From the NCBI GenBank assembly GCA_030145305.1, contig JAQYVX010000012.1, forward strand, positions 45,520 through 109,519: a stretch of DNA of 64,000 nucleotides, written 5' to 3'. Position numbers and translations under genes: made by a program. Within the stretch, counting starts at the first letter, position 1. Every line of letters begins with the position of its first letter. Origin of the DNA: Halarcobacter sp. GTDB taxonomy: Bacteria; Campylobacterota; Campylobacteria; Campylobacterales; Arcobacteraceae. The notes below the pieces were generated by a model. It ran no database searches. It was not told the DNA's origin and worked only from the letters and a program-made list of their open reading frames with translations. Positions 34,049-44,645 of the stretch are shown one piece after another.

Positions 34049-34831
34049 ATGTCAAGTACATATTATTTGTCACAATCAAATGAAGTTGAACTCTTTGAAG
34101 CAGCAGCTTCTATGAACTTACCAATTTTAATAAAAGGGCCAACAGGTTGTGGGAAGACAAGATTTATAGAGCATATGGGTGAAAAATTAAATAAAGAAGT
34201 TTACACTGTTATTTGTCATGATGATTTAAGTGCTGCTGATTTAGTTGGAAGACATTTGATTAATGAAAATGGAACATATTGGCAAGATGGGCCATTGACA
34301 AAAGCTGTAAGAAATGGTGGTATTTGTTATTTAGATGAAATTATTGAAGCTAGAAAAGACACAACTGTAGTGTTACATTCTCTTGCTGATTATAGAAGAG
34401 TTTTACCAATTGATAGAACAGGAGAAGTTATAGAAGCACATCCTGATTTTATGTTAGTAGTTTCATATAATCCAGGTTATCAAAATGTATTAAAAGGAAT
34501 GAAACCAAGTACAAAACAGAGATTTATTTCTTTAAGCTTTAATTATCCAGAAGCACAAATTGAAAAAGCAATTATAATAAAAGAGAGTGAAATTAGTGAA
34601 GATATAGCACAAAAACTTGTTGAAATTGCAGCAGAGATTAGACAATTAACTGATTCAGATATTCAAGAAGCTGTTTCAACTAGACTTTTAATTTATGCAG
34701 CAAAACTTATCAAAAAAGGCTTTAATCCTTATAACGCTTGTATTCATTCTCTTGTAGAATCTTTAAGTGATGAGGATGATGTTTTAGAAGTATTGGAAAA
34801 ACTTATTTCTTTATATTTTCCAAAAAAATAA
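34049..34831 (+). CDS. norQ: NorQ/CbbQ-type MoxR AAA+ ATPase
   Basis: A 260-residue ATPase with Walker A GPTGCGKTRF near residues 30-39, Walker B GGICYLDEIIEA near 90-101, sensor 1 VVSYNPGYQ near 139-147 and a C-terminal lid containing STRLLIYAAKLI near 209-220. It works with NorD to activate the NorBC enzyme. It is placed 15 bases after norD with an AAAAAGG ribosome site. Unlike in many denitrifiers it comes last in the operon rather than beside norB. Confidence 0.94.
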   Translation: MSSTYYLSQSNEVELFEAAASMNLPILIKGPTGCGKTRFIEHMGEKLNKEVYTVICHDDLSAADLVGRHLINENGTYWQDGPLTKAVRNGGICYLDEIIEARKDTTVVLHSLADYRRVLPIDRTGEVIEAHPDFMLVVSYNPGYQNVLKGMKPSTKQRFISLSFNYPEAQIEKAIIIKESEISEDIAQKLVEIAAEIRQLTDSDIQEAVSTRLLIYAAKLIKKGFNPYNACIHSLVESLSDEDDVLEVLEKLISLYFPKK

Positions 34832-34862
34832 ATTTTAATATATCTTATTATAAATAATTTTG

Positions 34863-34894
34863 AGAAGAAAAGAGGCTTAGACCTCTTTTCTTCT
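34863..34894. terminator. Bidirectional terminator between norQ and purL
   Basis: A perfect 13-bp stem, AGAAGAAAAGAGG (34863-34875) with CCTCTTTTCTTCT (34882-34894), six-base loop. It lies between the convergent norQ and purL genes and touches the purL stop codon. The purine/pyrimidine arms supply a U-rich tail in the + direction. Confidence 0.85.
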
Positions 34895-37107
34895 TATAAA
34901 TCTTGCTCAATAACTCTTTGAAATTTATTGAAATAAGTATCTTTTGCTTTATCTAAATCTTTATAAATATCATTAATAGAAATTTTTCCACCACCTACTA
35001 ATCCAAGATTAGTATAAGTAATACCTTTGCTTTCACAAAGTTTTTCAAATTTTTGAATATTTTCAGGACATAGTTCAACAACTGCTCTACTTAAACTTTC
35101 AGAGAAAATATCTCTCTCTTCTTCAAGTGAAATAGAAGCTTCTAAACCTTTATTTCCAACAACTGCCATTTTAGCTAAGGCAATGGCTAAACCACCAACA
35201 TTAACATCTTTTGCAGCTTTTAATAAACCTTGTTTATTTGCATCAATAACAGTATCCCAAAGTTTTAATTCTTTTTCAAAATCAACTTCAGGGTGAACAC
35301 CTGCAACTGTATCAAATATTTTTTTCATATATAAAGATCCACCAAACTCAGATTTAGTATCTCCTAATAAATATAAATAATTTCCATCTTCTTGTAAACA
35401 AGAAGGCAATACTTTGTTAGCATCTTCATTAACACCAACCATTGCAATTGAAGGAGTTGGGAAAACACCAACACCATTTGTTTCATTGTATAAAGAAACA
35501 TTTCCCCCAATAACTGGAGTATTTAGTGCTTTACAAGCAGATTTAATACCTTCACAAGAAGCAGCAAATTGCCACATAACTTCAGGATTCTCAGGATTCC
35601 CAAAGTTAAGACAATCAGTAATTGCTTTTGGAACAGCTCCACTCATAGCTACATTTCTTCCTGATTCCATAACAGCAGCGGCTGCTCCTAGTTCTGGATT
35701 AATGTAACATAATCTTGTATTACAATCAGCAGACATTGCTAAAGCTTTCCCTGTTTCTTTGATTCTAATAGATGAACCATCTAAACTTCCAGGGCCTTTA
35801 ATTGTATTTGTTTGAACCATTGAATCATATTGATTATAAACCCAAGATTTATCAACAACTTCCATATCTGAAAATAAATTGTCAAATACAATTTGATTTG
35901 AGAATTCTTTATTCATATCTACATTTTCAATATCATTTAAATACTCAGGTTTTGAAACTGGTCTATCTAAAATAGGAGCTTGTTCAGAAACAGGTTGAAC
36001 AGGAACTTCCGCACATTTTTCACCATGCCAGAATAATTCCATATTTCCTGTATTTGTAACTTCTCCTATAACAGCAACATCAAGTTCCCATTTTTCGAAG
36101 ATATCAATAATAGCTTGTTCACAACCTTTTTTAGCACAAATAAGCATTCTTTCTTGTGATTCAGAAAGCATGAAATCGTAAGGAGTCATTCCTTCTTCTC
36201 TTGCTGGAACTTTATCTAAATGCATAATCATTCCAGAATCACTTCTTCCTGCCATTTCAAATGAAGAAGAAGTAAGTCCTGCTGCACCCATATCTTGAAT
36301 ACCAATAATTAAGTCTTCTTTAAATAGTTCTAAACAAGCTTCTAAAAGTAGCTTTTCAGTAAAAGGATCACCTACTTGAACAGTTGGCCTTTTTGCTTCA
36401 TTATCTTCTGTAAAAGATGCCGAACTCATAACCGCACCACCAAGTCCATCACGACCAGTTTTACTTCCTACGTACATTACAGGATTTCCAACGCCCTCTG
36501 CAAGACCTAGGAAAATCTCATCTGATTTTGCAAGACCAAGAGTAAAAGCATTAACTATGTTATTACCTGCGTAACACTCTTCAAAAGTAGTTTCTCCACC
36601 AATAGTAGGAACACCCATACAGTTTCCATATCCACCAATTCCTGAAACAACACCTCTTAAAAGAAATCTATGTTTTTGTGCCGTTTCAGAATCACCTTCA
36701 ATTCCTGCAAATCTAATTGAATTCATATTAGCAATTGGTCGTGCACCCATTGTAAATACATCTCTTAAGATTCCACCAACACCAGTTGCCGCACCTTGAT
36801 ATGGTTCAATAAATGAAGGATGATTATGTGATTCCATTTTAAAAACAGCCGCATATCCATCACCTATATCAATAACCCCAGCATTTTCACCTGGACCTTG
36901 AATAACCCATGGAGCCTTTGTTGGGAAACCGTTTAAATATTTTTTACTTGATTTATATGAACAATGTTCACTCCACATAGCAGAGAAGATTCCAATTTCT
37001 ACATAGTTTGGTTCTCTTCCTAAAATTTCTTTGATATTTCCAAATTCTTCAAGTGTAAGAGAGTGAGCAAGTGCTATCTCTTCAAGATTCATCTCTTCTT
37101 TTTGCAT
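34894..37107 (-). CDS. purL: Phosphoribosylformylglycinamidine synthase II
   Basis: A 737-residue small-type PurL, the ATP-dependent subunit that works with separate PurQ and PurS in step four of purine synthesis. Motifs include [16 protein letters not shown] near residues 40-55, KMESHNHPS near 90-98, [12 protein letters not shown] near 105-116, and GGNVSLYNE near 533-541. The long PurL of gammaproteobacteria (about 1290 residues) carries the glutaminase; this one does not. It is a monocistron on the minus strand. Confidence 0.96.
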   Translation of the reverse strand: MQKEEMNLEEIALAHSLTLEEFGNIKEILGREPNYVEIGIFSAMWSEHCSYKSSKKYLNGFPTKAPWVIQGPGENAGVIDIGDGYAAVFKMESHNHPSFIEPYQGAATGVGGILRDVFTMGARPIANMNSIRFAGIEGDSETAQKHRFLLRGVVSGIGGYGNCMGVPTIGGETTFEECYAGNNIVNAFTLGLAKSDEIFLGLAEGVGNPVMYVGSKTGRDGLGGAVMSSASFTEDNEAKRPTVQVGDPFTEKLLLEACLELFKEDLIIGIQDMGAAGLTSSSFEMAGRSDSGMIMHLDKVPAREEGMTPYDFMLSESQERMLICAKKGCEQAIIDIFEKWELDVAVIGEVTNTGNMELFWHGEKCAEVPVQPVSEQAPILDRPVSKPEYLNDIENVDMNKEFSNQIVFDNLFSDMEVVDKSWVYNQYDSMVQTNTIKGPGSLDGSSIRIKETGKALAMSADCNTRLCYINPELGAAAAVMESGRNVAMSGAVPKAITDCLNFGNPENPEVMWQFAASCEGIKSACKALNTPVIGGNVSLYNETNGVGVFPTPSIAMVGVNEDANKVLPSCLQEDGNYLYLLGDTKSEFGGSLYMKKIFDTVAGVHPEVDFEKELKLWDTVIDANKQGLLKAAKDVNVGGLAIALAKMAVVGNKGLEASISLEEERDIFSESLSRAVVELCPENIQKFEKLCESKGITYTNLGLVGGGKISINDIYKDLDKAKDTYFNKFQRVIEQDL

Positions 37108-37172
37108 CGTTCGCCTTAATTATGGTTGTTATAGTAATGGCGATTATATCCAAAAAGCTCTTAGCAAAAGTT

Positions 37173-38132
37173 TTAACCTTCAGCTAAGATTTCGATTTTA
37201 TTATTTTTTAGTTCTATATATAACTCTTTTTTTCCATTAAACTTATAGTATTTTGTTCTGTAATCTTCATCCATAACAATTTTATACATTTGTTTATTTA
37301 AAGAGTTTGGATAAGGAGTAATATTTATATTTGAAAATTTTATTTTCTTTTCTTCATTTTTAGAAAAAATTCTTTTTTTGTATTTCTCAAATTCTTCGAT
37401 TGACATTCCATCATGTCTTTTAAATGCTTTTGAATAAAACTTTAAATATCCATCAATATCGGACTCTCTCCAAGCTTCTTTCCATTTAAAAATTGAAGAT
37501 AAAATAATACTAATATCTTCTTTTGAAGCTTTTTTAATATTTTCATCTGAGATTAATAATATAGACTTATTATAATCAATACTTTCATCTAACTCTTTTA
37601 ATTTTGGATTATCTAAAGCAATACAACCTTTAGTAAACTCTTCTCTTTGTTCATCTAATGGCATACCGTGAATCCAAATTCCATGACCTTTTTTATTTAA
37701 TGTCTTGTCAAAAGTATTTGGATAAGAAGTAACTAAAGCAAGAGGTCCATAAAAAGAATCAAGCTTTGTTAATTTATTTGTTAAATCATAAGCTCCTATT
37801 GGTGTTTTTAAATCACCCTCAATTTGTTTATCGCCATCTTTCTCACCTACAATTACACTATCTCGTAATAAAAGATTATGTTTATTTTTATCTACTTGAT
37901 AAAGTACAATCTCTTTTGCTGACTTATGCGCTAATATTACATATTTTTTTGATTCATAATATCCATAGTCTACATTTTTATCTGATAAATATTTTTCCCA
38001 ATAATCTTGCTTAGTCATTTGTTTTTCTAATTCAATTCTAACAGCATCTAAACCTTGGACTCTATATAAATCAACTAAATCTGCAAACACAAGACTTGAA
38101 ATCATTGTTAAAAATAATACTGTTTTCTTCAA
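37173..38132 (-). CDS. pgp2: L,D-carboxypeptidase Csd6/Pgp2 (YkuD fold plus NTF2-like domain)
   Basis: A 319-residue exported protein (signal peptide residues 1-17). The YkuD L,D-transpeptidase-like catalytic domain contains GHGIWIHGMPLDEQ near residues 148-161 and KGCIALDN near 169-176, supplying the His-Cys catalytic pair. The C-terminal 110 residues form an NTF2-like domain (WKEAWRESDIDGYLKFYS near 212-229). This combination is the Helicobacter Csd6 / Campylobacter Pgp2 enzyme that trims peptidoglycan tetrapeptides to tripeptides and sets helical or curved cell shape. It is divergent from the M23 peptidase gene, another shape determinant. Confidence 0.85.
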   Translation of the reverse strand: MKKTVLFLTMISSLVFADLVDLYRVQGLDAVRIELEKQMTKQDYWEKYLSDKNVDYGYYESKKYVILAHKSAKEIVLYQVDKNKHNLLLRDSVIVGEKDGDKQIEGDLKTPIGAYDLTNKLTKLDSFYGPLALVTSYPNTFDKTLNKKGHGIWIHGMPLDEQREEFTKGCIALDNPKLKELDESIDYNKSILLISDENIKKASKEDISIILSSIFKWKEAWRESDIDGYLKFYSKAFKRHDGMSIEEFEKYKKRIFSKNEEKKIKFSNINITPYPNSLNKQMYKIVMDEDYRTKYYKFNGKKELYIELKNNKIEILAEG

Positions 38133-38175
38133 GCACTTCCCCTAATGTTTTATATTCTCTTTAGTTGCGCAATTG

Positions 38176-38181
38176 TATAAT
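38176..38181 (+). promoter_or_regulatory. -10 box for the M23 peptidase gene
   Basis: TATAAT at 38176-38181 lies 32 bases before the GTG start of the peptidase gene; no clear -35 is seen, as is usual in Campylobacterota. Confidence 0.5.
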
Positions 38182-38212
38182 AAGTCCTCTAATATTTTAA
38201 TAAAGAAGAATC

Positions 38213-39406
38213 GTGAAAAAAATCATTTTATTTATAAGTTTAATTATCTCAACTCTTTTCTCAAATGTAGTACAAGAGTCTAAATGGCCAAGAGGGGAAA
38301 CCTTTTTAACCTTTCTTGAAAAATACTCTATATCTCAAAAACTCTATTTTGATTTAGAAAAAGAAGATAAAGAACTTTGTTCTGAAATTACAGCGGGTAA
38401 CTACTATTATTTACTAGAAAATGATGATGGTTCTTTAGCACAAGTTTTAATTCCTATTTCAGAAGAGATACAATTACATCTTTACAAAGATAACAATAAT
38501 ATATATAAGTTTGAAACTTTACCAATTTCATATCAAGAATATACTGAAGTAATAGCTATGCCAATTACTAGTTCAGTATCCCAACAATTACAAGAAGCTA
38601 CAGGGAATGCTGCCCTTGCTGCTAATTTAAAAGCAATTTTTTCAGGTGCTGCAAATTTTAGAAGAATGCAAAAAAATGATTTTATAGCAATAGAATATAC
38701 TCAAAAATCACTTTTAGGTAAGCCCTTTGGTCAACCTGATATTAAAGCTGCAATGGTTGAGATTTCAGGGAAAAAGCATTATCGTTTTAAAAATAATAGA
38801 GATGATAAATATTATGATGAAACAGGGAAGGCCTTTACCAAAACTTACTTTTTTAAAATCCCACTAAGCTATAGTAGAATTTCAAGTCCTTTTACAAAGA
38901 AAAGATGGCATCCTGTATTAAAAAGATATAGAGCACATTTAGGAACAGATTTTGCAGCACCTAGAGGAAGAAAAATCTATGCTGCTGGAGAAGGAAAAAT
39001 TGAGTTTATAGGCAGACGTGGTGGTTATGGGAAAACTATTATTATTAGACATCCAAATGGATATAAAACTTTATATGCCCACCAAAATAAATTTAGGCCT
39101 GGGTTAAAAAGAGGTAAAAGAATAAAAAGAGGAGAACATATTGGATATGTGGGAAGTACAGGATTAAGTTCTGGTCCACATTTGCATTTAGGTCTTTATA
39201 AAAATGGTCGTGCGGTTAATCCTTTTAAAGTTATTAGAAAACCTGAAACAAAAGGCTTAAAAGGTAAAAATAAAAGAACTTTTTTAGCTAATACTGTAAA
39301 TACTATGAATAGATTAGATAACGAAGTTAAAAATATTAATAGAAAAAAACCAACTAGACTTGGTAGACTAGCATCTACAAGTAATATAACACCAAGGAAA
39401 TTGTAA
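38213..39406 (+). CDS. M23-family peptidoglycan endopeptidase (Csd3/Pgp3-like)
   Basis: A 397-residue exported protein starting at GTG after AAAGAAG, with a signal peptide (residues 1-17). The C-terminal LytM/M23 domain shows the zinc ligands in RAHLGTDFAAP near residues 242-252 and SGPHLHLGLYKNG near 322-334. The preceding 220 residues resemble the regulatory N-domains of Helicobacter Csd3 (HdpA), which has D,D-endopeptidase and carboxypeptidase activity and affects cell curvature. The gene pairs divergently with the Pgp2-like gene. A basic tail of about 55 residues follows the catalytic domain. The mgtE start overlaps nothing but follows directly. Confidence 0.8.
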   Translation: MKKIILFISLIISTLFSNVVQESKWPRGETFLTFLEKYSISQKLYFDLEKEDKELCSEITAGNYYYLLENDDGSLAQVLIPISEEIQLHLYKDNNNIYKFETLPISYQEYTEVIAMPITSSVSQQLQEATGNAALAANLKAIFSGAANFRRMQKNDFIAIEYTQKSLLGKPFGQPDIKAAMVEISGKKHYRFKNNRDDKYYDETGKAFTKTYFFKIPLSYSRISSPFTKKRWHPVLKRYRAHLGTDFAAPRGRKIYAAGEGKIEFIGRRGGYGKTIIIRHPNGYKTLYAHQNKFRPGLKRGKRIKRGEHIGYVGSTGLSSGPHLHLGLYKNGRAVNPFKVIRKPETKGLKGKNKRTFLANTVNTMNRLDNEVKNINRKKPTRLGRLASTSNITPRKL

Positions 39407-40759
39407 ATGGCAAAAGAGGAAACAATTAAGGAAAAAGAAGAATTTGTAGAGGAACTTCTTAAACTACATCCTAGTGATATTGCTGACTCTTTAAAAAAGA
39501 TTAAAAAAAACTCCACAGAAGAATTTTTCCAGATACTTAAAGAAGTTCCTGATGATGTCTTGGGAGAAGTTATCCTTGAACTTCCTGACTATTTAAGAGA
39601 AGATGTTTATGAAGAACTAAGTACAAAAAAACTTATTGAAGCTGTTGATGAACTAGAATCAGATGATGCTACTGACATTATTCAAGAAATGGAAGAGTAT
39701 GACGAAGAAAAAGCCAAAGAGGTTTTTGACGGTTTAGAAGAAGAAGATAAAAAAGATATTGATTGGCTAAGAAGATATGAAGAAGATGAAGCTGGTTCAT
39801 ATATGCAAACTGAGCTTTTCTCTGCAAATCTAAAAGAAACAGTAAAAGAATCTCTTGATAGACTAACTTTAGGAAAAGCAGAAGATGAACTTGTTAATAT
39901 TCATCAAGTTTATGTAGTAGATGATAATAAAAAACTACTAGCTTCGATTTTATTAGAAGATTTAATTCTTATAGATTTCAAAAAAACATACTCGCAAATC
40001 TTAGAATCCCATGAAGATGATAGATTCAAACCTTATGTTGTACATGACAAAGAACATATTGATGAAATTGCTAAGCAGTTTGAAAAATATGACTTAAATG
40101 TTGTGGCAGTTCTTGGTTATCAAGATATGTTAATGGGAAGAATTACTTCAGATGATATTTTGGATGTTATTGAAGAAAATGCTACTGAACAAATGTATCA
40201 ATTAGCAGGGGTTGATGATGAATTTGAGCATGATGACAATTTATTTATAACAGCTAAAAAAAGAGCTTTATGGTTATTTTTAAATCTTGGAACTGCCATA
40301 TTAGCTTCCCTAGTTATTGGACTTTTTGATGAAACTATAAAATCATATATTGCTTTAGCAATTTTAATGCCAATTGTAGCTTCAATGGGTGGCAATGCAG
40401 GAACTCAAACCCTTGCAGTTACAGTTAGACAATTAGCCCTAGGGGATATTGATTTTGACAATAGTAAAGATACTATAAAAAAAGAAGTTTTTATCTCCAT
40501 TTTTAATGGCTTACTCTTTGCTATTATTATGGGAATAGTTGCTTGGATTTGGTTTAATACCGCCATGTTAGGAGTTGTAATTGCTATGTCTATGCTTATA
40601 AATCTATTTAGTGCAGGATTCTTTGGAGCTTCAATTCCACTTATTCTTAAAAGGCTAAATATAGACCCAGCAATTGGAAGTACAGTATTGCTTACAACCG
40701 TAACAGATATTGTAGGATTCTTTAGTTTCTTAATGCTTGCAAAGATTATACTTTTATAA
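39407..40759 (+). CDS. mgtE: Magnesium transporter MgtE
   Basis: A 450-residue MgtE. The acidic helical N-domain (residues 10-130) includes LESDDATDIIQEMEEYDEE near 82-100. A CBS pair (about 135-255) and five C-terminal membrane helices (about 285-450) follow. The pore helix block PIVASMGGNAGTQTLAV near 324-340 is the family signature. N-domain and CBS act as a cytoplasmic Mg2+ sensor that closes the channel. It begins immediately after the M23 peptidase stop and is followed by a bidirectional hairpin. Confidence 0.95.
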   Translation: MAKEETIKEKEEFVEELLKLHPSDIADSLKKIKKNSTEEFFQILKEVPDDVLGEVILELPDYLREDVYEELSTKKLIEAVDELESDDATDIIQEMEEYDEEKAKEVFDGLEEEDKKDIDWLRRYEEDEAGSYMQTELFSANLKETVKESLDRLTLGKAEDELVNIHQVYVVDDNKKLLASILLEDLILIDFKKTYSQILESHEDDRFKPYVVHDKEHIDEIAKQFEKYDLNVVAVLGYQDMLMGRITSDDILDVIEENATEQMYQLAGVDDEFEHDDNLFITAKKRALWLFLNLGTAILASLVIGLFDETIKSYIALAILMPIVASMGGNAGTQTLAVTVRQLALGDIDFDNSKDTIKKEVFISIFNGLLFAIIMGIVAWIWFNTAMLGVVIAMSMLINLFSAGFFGASIPLILKRLNIDPAIGSTVLLTTVTDIVGFFSFLMLAKIILL

Positions 40760-40763
40760 AAAT

Positions 40764-40797
40764 ATAAGAGCAATGATAATTATAACATTGCCCTTAT
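40764..40797. terminator. Hairpin between mgtE and folE
   Basis: ATAAGAGCAATG (40764-40775) pairs with CATTGCCCTTAT (40786-40797) with one mismatch, in the gap between convergent mgtE and folE. The position suits a shared terminator, although U-tracts are short. Confidence 0.65.
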
Positions 40798-40843
40798 AAA
40801 CGAAATTTATAAAACAGAATAATTTATTTTAAAATCTATTTAC

Positions 40844-41416
40844 TTATTTGTGTAAAGATTGAGCTACAATAGCTAAAAACTCATCTTTAGTCTTTTTTTC
40901 TCTTTTAAACAGTCCTCTTAATGCTGAAGTTACAGTAGTTGAACAAATCTTTTGAACACCTCTCATCTCCATACACATATGCCTAGCATCTATCATAACA
41001 GCAACTCCTTTTGGATTTAGAGTTTCATGTAAAGCATCACAAATTTGTTCTGTCATTTGCTCTTGAATTTGTAATCTTCTTGCAAATACATCTACAATTC
41101 TAGGTATTTTAGAAAGTCCTACAACTTTTCCATTTGGAATATATGCAATATGAGCTTTTCCAATAATTGGTAACATATGATGTTCACACATAGAATAAAA
41201 TTCAATATCTTTTATAACTACCATTTCATCATTTGAACTTGTGAAAAGAGCTTGATTTATGATTTTTTTTGGATCTTGATTGTATCCACTACACATAAAC
41301 TCAAAAGCTTTTCTAACTCTACTTGGTGTTTTTTCTAAACCTTCTCTGTTTATATCCTCACCAACATACTCTAGCATATTTCTTACAGAATCTTCAAATT
41401 CTAATTCTTTACTCAT
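40844..41416 (-). CDS. folE: GTP cyclohydrolase I
   Basis: A 190-residue FolE1 enzyme, forming 7,8-dihydroneopterin triphosphate from GTP for folate and related pathways. Visible signatures are [16 protein letters not shown] near residues 26-41, [16 protein letters not shown] near 74-89 with the zinc Cys-His ligands, [15 protein letters not shown] near 99-113 and MCMEMRGVQ near 146-154 with the third zinc cysteine. It lies 12 bases downstream of the GspF-like gene on the same strand and is likely in its transcript, though functionally unrelated. Confidence 0.96.
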   Translation of the reverse strand: MSKELEFEDSVRNMLEYVGEDINREGLEKTPSRVRKAFEFMCSGYNQDPKKIINQALFTSSNDEMVVIKDIEFYSMCEHHMLPIIGKAHIAYIPNGKVVGLSKIPRIVDVFARRLQIQEQMTEQICDALHETLNPKGVAVMIDARHMCMEMRGVQKICSTTVTSALRGLFKREKKTKDEFLAIVAQSLHK

Positions 41417-41428
41417 AAATCTTTTCCT

Positions 41429-42628
41429 CTAAACTTTTAACATATCACCCATGCTCCACAAAGGAACAAAAACAGCAAGAATTATCCAAACAATTAAGGC
41501 CATAATAATCACAAGAAACATGGGTTCAATTAATAGTACAAATGTTTTTAATTTTTCATCAAATCTTTTTTTATATATATTTTTAATTTCGCTAATTGTA
41601 ACATCAAGAGAATTTGTAATTTCACCTGTATTTAGTAAACTAATCGTTATATCATCAAAAAGTTTTGTAGACTCAAATGCACTACTCACACTTTTTCCAC
41701 TTTTTAATAGATTTTCTATTTGGCTAATCTTATCTAAAACATATTTATTTTTTAGTAAAATTCTTGACTTCACTAAAGATTCATGAAATTCATATTTACT
41801 TTTTAAGAGAATATCTAAAATTACAAAATATGTATAAAAGATTTTGTACTTATATAAATCACTTATTAAAAAAAGATTTTTAGCTAAAGTTTTATCTATT
41901 TTATATCTTAGTTTCTCACTGTTTTTATATATAAAAATTAAAATAAATACAATCAAAATTGAACTAAAAACTAAAAGTACAAAATAGTTTTCAAAAATAT
42001 CTTTTGTAATAAAAAGTATTTTCGTTGCAAGAGGCAATTGGATTTTATTATTTGTAAACATAAACTCAAATTTTGGAACTACTACTTTAAAAATACCAAT
42101 CAAAGAAAAAAAGAAAGTAATAATTAAAATAAAAGGATAAGTCATAGCTTTTTTAAACTCTTTTTTTATCTCATAATTATCATTTATCATAGTGCTTAAA
42201 GATTTGATATTTGAAGAGATATTACCACTTTCTTGAGTAATTTTAAAATATGATTTTATAAGTGGATTAATTTTAAAATTTTCTAAGCTTTTATTTATAT
42301 CTTGCGATTTTGAAAAAGATTTTTGAAGAGTTTTTAAAAACTCTAAAACATTTTTATCTTTTTTATTTCTTATTAATATTTCTAAAGCTTCATCAAGTAA
42401 GATTTTTGAATCAAGCATTAAAGATAGCTCATAAAATAAAGATATTAACTCTTTTTCTTTTATATATTTTTTCTTAAAAGAATCAGAAAAAGAATTTAAA
42501 TTGAGTGAAAAAAACTCTTTTTTAACTTCTATAGTATTTTCAGGAAGAGAGATATTTTCAAAAGAATTTGCTTCAATTATTTTTGTTTTTACAATTTTAT
42601 CTTCTTGATATATTATTTTATATTTCAT
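41429..42628 (-). CDS. GspF/PilC/CtsF-type secretion platform protein
   Basis: A 399-residue inner-membrane protein of the type II secretion/type IV pilus platform family. Two repeated cytoplasmic T2SSF domains (about residues 60-165 and 262-375, e.g. KKEFKKAMTYPFILIITFF near 155-173) are separated by membrane helices at about 165-187 and 217-235, with a last helix near 372-392. It is partner to the ATPase encoded just upstream and fits CtsF of the Campylobacter DNA-uptake system. Sequence N-terminal to the first domain is divergent. No secretin or pseudopilin gene is nearby. Confidence 0.85.
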   Translation of the reverse strand: MKYKIIYQEDKIVKTKIIEANSFENISLPENTIEVKKEFFSLNLNSFSDSFKKKYIKEKELISLFYELSLMLDSKILLDEALEILIRNKKDKNVLEFLKTLQKSFSKSQDINKSLENFKINPLIKSYFKITQESGNISSNIKSLSTMINDNYEIKKEFKKAMTYPFILIITFFFSLIGIFKVVVPKFEFMFTNNKIQLPLATKILFITKDIFENYFVLLVFSSILIVFILIFIYKNSEKLRYKIDKTLAKNLFLISDLYKYKIFYTYFVILDILLKSKYEFHESLVKSRILLKNKYVLDKISQIENLLKSGKSVSSAFESTKLFDDITISLLNTGEITNSLDVTISEIKNIYKKRFDEKLKTFVLLIEPMFLVIIMALIVWIILAVFVPLWSMGDMLKV

Positions 42629-42652
42629 TGTAAATCTTATTTTTCATGGTTT

Positions 42653-44008
42653 TCATAGACTTATAACTTTATATACTTCTTCTAAACTTGTTATTCCTTC
42701 TTCAACTTTTTGCTTTCCATCATCAAGCATTGATTTAAAAGAGCTTGCTTTTAAATATTCCTTTATTTCTTCACTACTTTTACTATTAAGAATAAAAGAA
42801 GAGATATTTTCATCGATTTTTAAAACCTCGGCAAGAGAACTTCTATTATAAAATCCTGTAAAATTACATATCTCACAACCTTGTTTTTTACAACTTTTAC
42901 AAATATTTAAAACTAATCTTTGTGAGATAATATATTTTAAGCTTGTAGATAAAAGATATTTATTAGCTTTTAAATCAATAAGCCTTGCAATAGTCTGTAA
43001 AGAGTTATTTGCATGAATTGAAGCTAGGACCAAATGTCCTGTTAATGAGGCTTGTAATGCAATATTTAAAGAAGCAACATCTCTAATTTCACCTATTAGC
43101 AAAATATCAGGATCTTGCCTTAATACTCTTCTTAAAATATTATCAAAACTAAGTTCTAATTCATCATTTACTGAAATTTGTTGCACCTGATTTACTTTAT
43201 ATTCAATAGGGTCTTCTATTGTAATTATTTTTTTATCTTGAGAGTTTAGTTTTTCTAAAATCGAATACAAAGTAGTGCTTTTTCCACTTCCAGTAGGCCC
43301 TGTTATTAATATTAATCCTTGACTTAGTTTTGTGATATTTTCAATTTCATTATAAATATTCTTGGAAAAACCCAACTCTTCAATGCTTTTTTTGATATTA
43401 GTATCATCTAAAACTCTTAAGACTATTGACTCCCCATCAATAGTAGGAACGGTAGAAACTCTAAAATCATATTTATATTCTTCTATTTTTAAAGAAAATC
43501 TTCCATCCATTGGTAATCTTAGCATTGTAATATCAAGTTTTGAAAGTAACTTTATATATGAACTTAAAACTTGCAAAAATTCTTTTTCATAAATATAAAA
43601 TATTTTCAAACTTCCATCAATTCTAAATCTTATCACCATGCTATTATTACTTGATTCAATATGAATATCACTAGCTCTAACTTCAATTGCTTTTTTCATC
43701 AAAATATAAAAAAAGTCTTCTATAAAAGTGTCATTTAAAGTTTCACTATTTATTGCTTTTTTACTTAGTTTAAAAAGTTTTATTCTTCTTTCTACATCAC
43801 TTAAAAAAAAGAGTATATCTTCTTTTTTTAGACTTTTTTTCTTTACTAATTCTTTCACATTAAGGCTTATTAAATTTGATTCTTCACAGCAAAAACACTT
43901 AAAATAAATACCATCATATTTTATGGGTAAGACTAAATTATCTCGTAAATCATTTATATTAAATTGATTAAAACAAGTATAATCAATTATTTCATCAAAT
44001 ATTTTCAT
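42653..44008 (-). CDS. GspE/PilB/CtsE-type secretion ATPase
   Basis: A 451-residue hexameric traffic ATPase. The Walker A GPTGSGKSTTLY lies near residues 236-247, the Asp box ITIEDPIEYKVNQ near 262-274, Walker B ILRRVLRQDPDILLIGEIRD near 287-306 and the His box LTGHLVLASIHAN near 316-328. The zinc tetracysteine CKSCKKQGCEIC near 375-386 is present. The N-terminal domain is short compared with GspE of Proteobacteria (about 500 residues). Its start overlaps the upstream PilO-like gene by 14 bases. With the GspF-like protein it resembles the CtsE-CtsF transformation pair of Campylobacter. Confidence 0.92.
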   Translation of the reverse strand: MKIFDEIIDYTCFNQFNINDLRDNLVLPIKYDGIYFKCFCCEESNLISLNVKELVKKKSLKKEDILFFLSDVERRIKLFKLSKKAINSETLNDTFIEDFFYILMKKAIEVRASDIHIESSNNSMVIRFRIDGSLKIFYIYEKEFLQVLSSYIKLLSKLDITMLRLPMDGRFSLKIEEYKYDFRVSTVPTIDGESIVLRVLDDTNIKKSIEELGFSKNIYNEIENITKLSQGLILITGPTGSGKSTTLYSILEKLNSQDKKIITIEDPIEYKVNQVQQISVNDELELSFDNILRRVLRQDPDILLIGEIRDVASLNIALQASLTGHLVLASIHANNSLQTIARLIDLKANKYLLSTSLKYIISQRLVLNICKSCKKQGCEICNFTGFYNRSSLAEVLKIDENISSFILNSKSSEEIKEYLKASSFKSMLDDGKQKVEEGITSLEEVYKVISL

Positions 44009-44645
44009 TTTTATATATCTTTAATAATATAGTTTCAAATTCATTCTCTAAAAGCACGCTATTTGCATTTATTTTAATCAATTTATGTTTGTTAAATACT
44101 TCGTTAATTTTTAGCCATTTATTATTTATTAGTACCTTTTTATCTATTATTGCTTTCAATTTAAAATTAATATCTGTTTTTTGTTCTAATTTTGCTATTT
44201 TGTTTTCTAAATCTATTTTATTTTTAAAATAAAGTTCTTGGAAAGTAAGTTCAATATCTAATTTCCTTTGATTAATAAAAAGCGTTTTTATTTTTGAAAA
44301 ACTATTGTAATCTTCTAAATATTTTATAAATTTGATTTGATTTTTTTTATTTGCAAAAAGCTCTATTTTAATATTTTTATTATCACTTGAAATTGATTTA
44401 ATTTTTAAAAAATTCTTATTTGCATAATTTTCAATATTTTTTATTATAGAAACCATCTCTTCTTTCATTTCTAAAGTTTTCATTCTTTCAAAAATATTAG
44501 GATTACTTACTCTTTTTTCTTTATTTGGCTTTGTTGTAAAAAATATTAATATTCCTAAAATCAAAAGGGGAAGAATAATAAGTTCAATTTTAATTCTTAA
44601 ATTAAAAGAATTAAAACTATCTTCTATGTATTTTAAAACTTGCAT
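43995..44645 (-). CDS. PilO/GspM-like inner-membrane assembly protein, candidate
   Basis: A 216-residue, Lys/Asn/Ile-rich protein with one N-terminal membrane helix (about residues 20-38) and a periplasmic part with helical and alpha/beta character (MKTLEMKEEMVSIIKNIEN near 50-68). Size, topology and position before the GspE-type ATPase fit a PilO/GspM-type alignment protein or Campylobacter CtsX/CtsP region genes. Sequence similarity is not strong enough for a name. It overlaps the upstream gene by 29 bases and the ATPase gene by 14, so translation is coupled. Confidence 0.65.
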   Translation of the reverse strand: MQVLKYIEDSFNSFNLRIKIELIILPLLILGILIFFTTKPNKEKRVSNPNIFERMKTLEMKEEMVSIIKNIENYANKNFLKIKSISSDNKNIKIELFANKKNQIKFIKYLEDYNSFSKIKTLFINQRKLDIELTFQELYFKNKIDLENKIAKLEQKTDINFKLKAIIDKKVLINNKWLKINEVFNKHKLIKINANSVLLENEFETILLKIYKNENI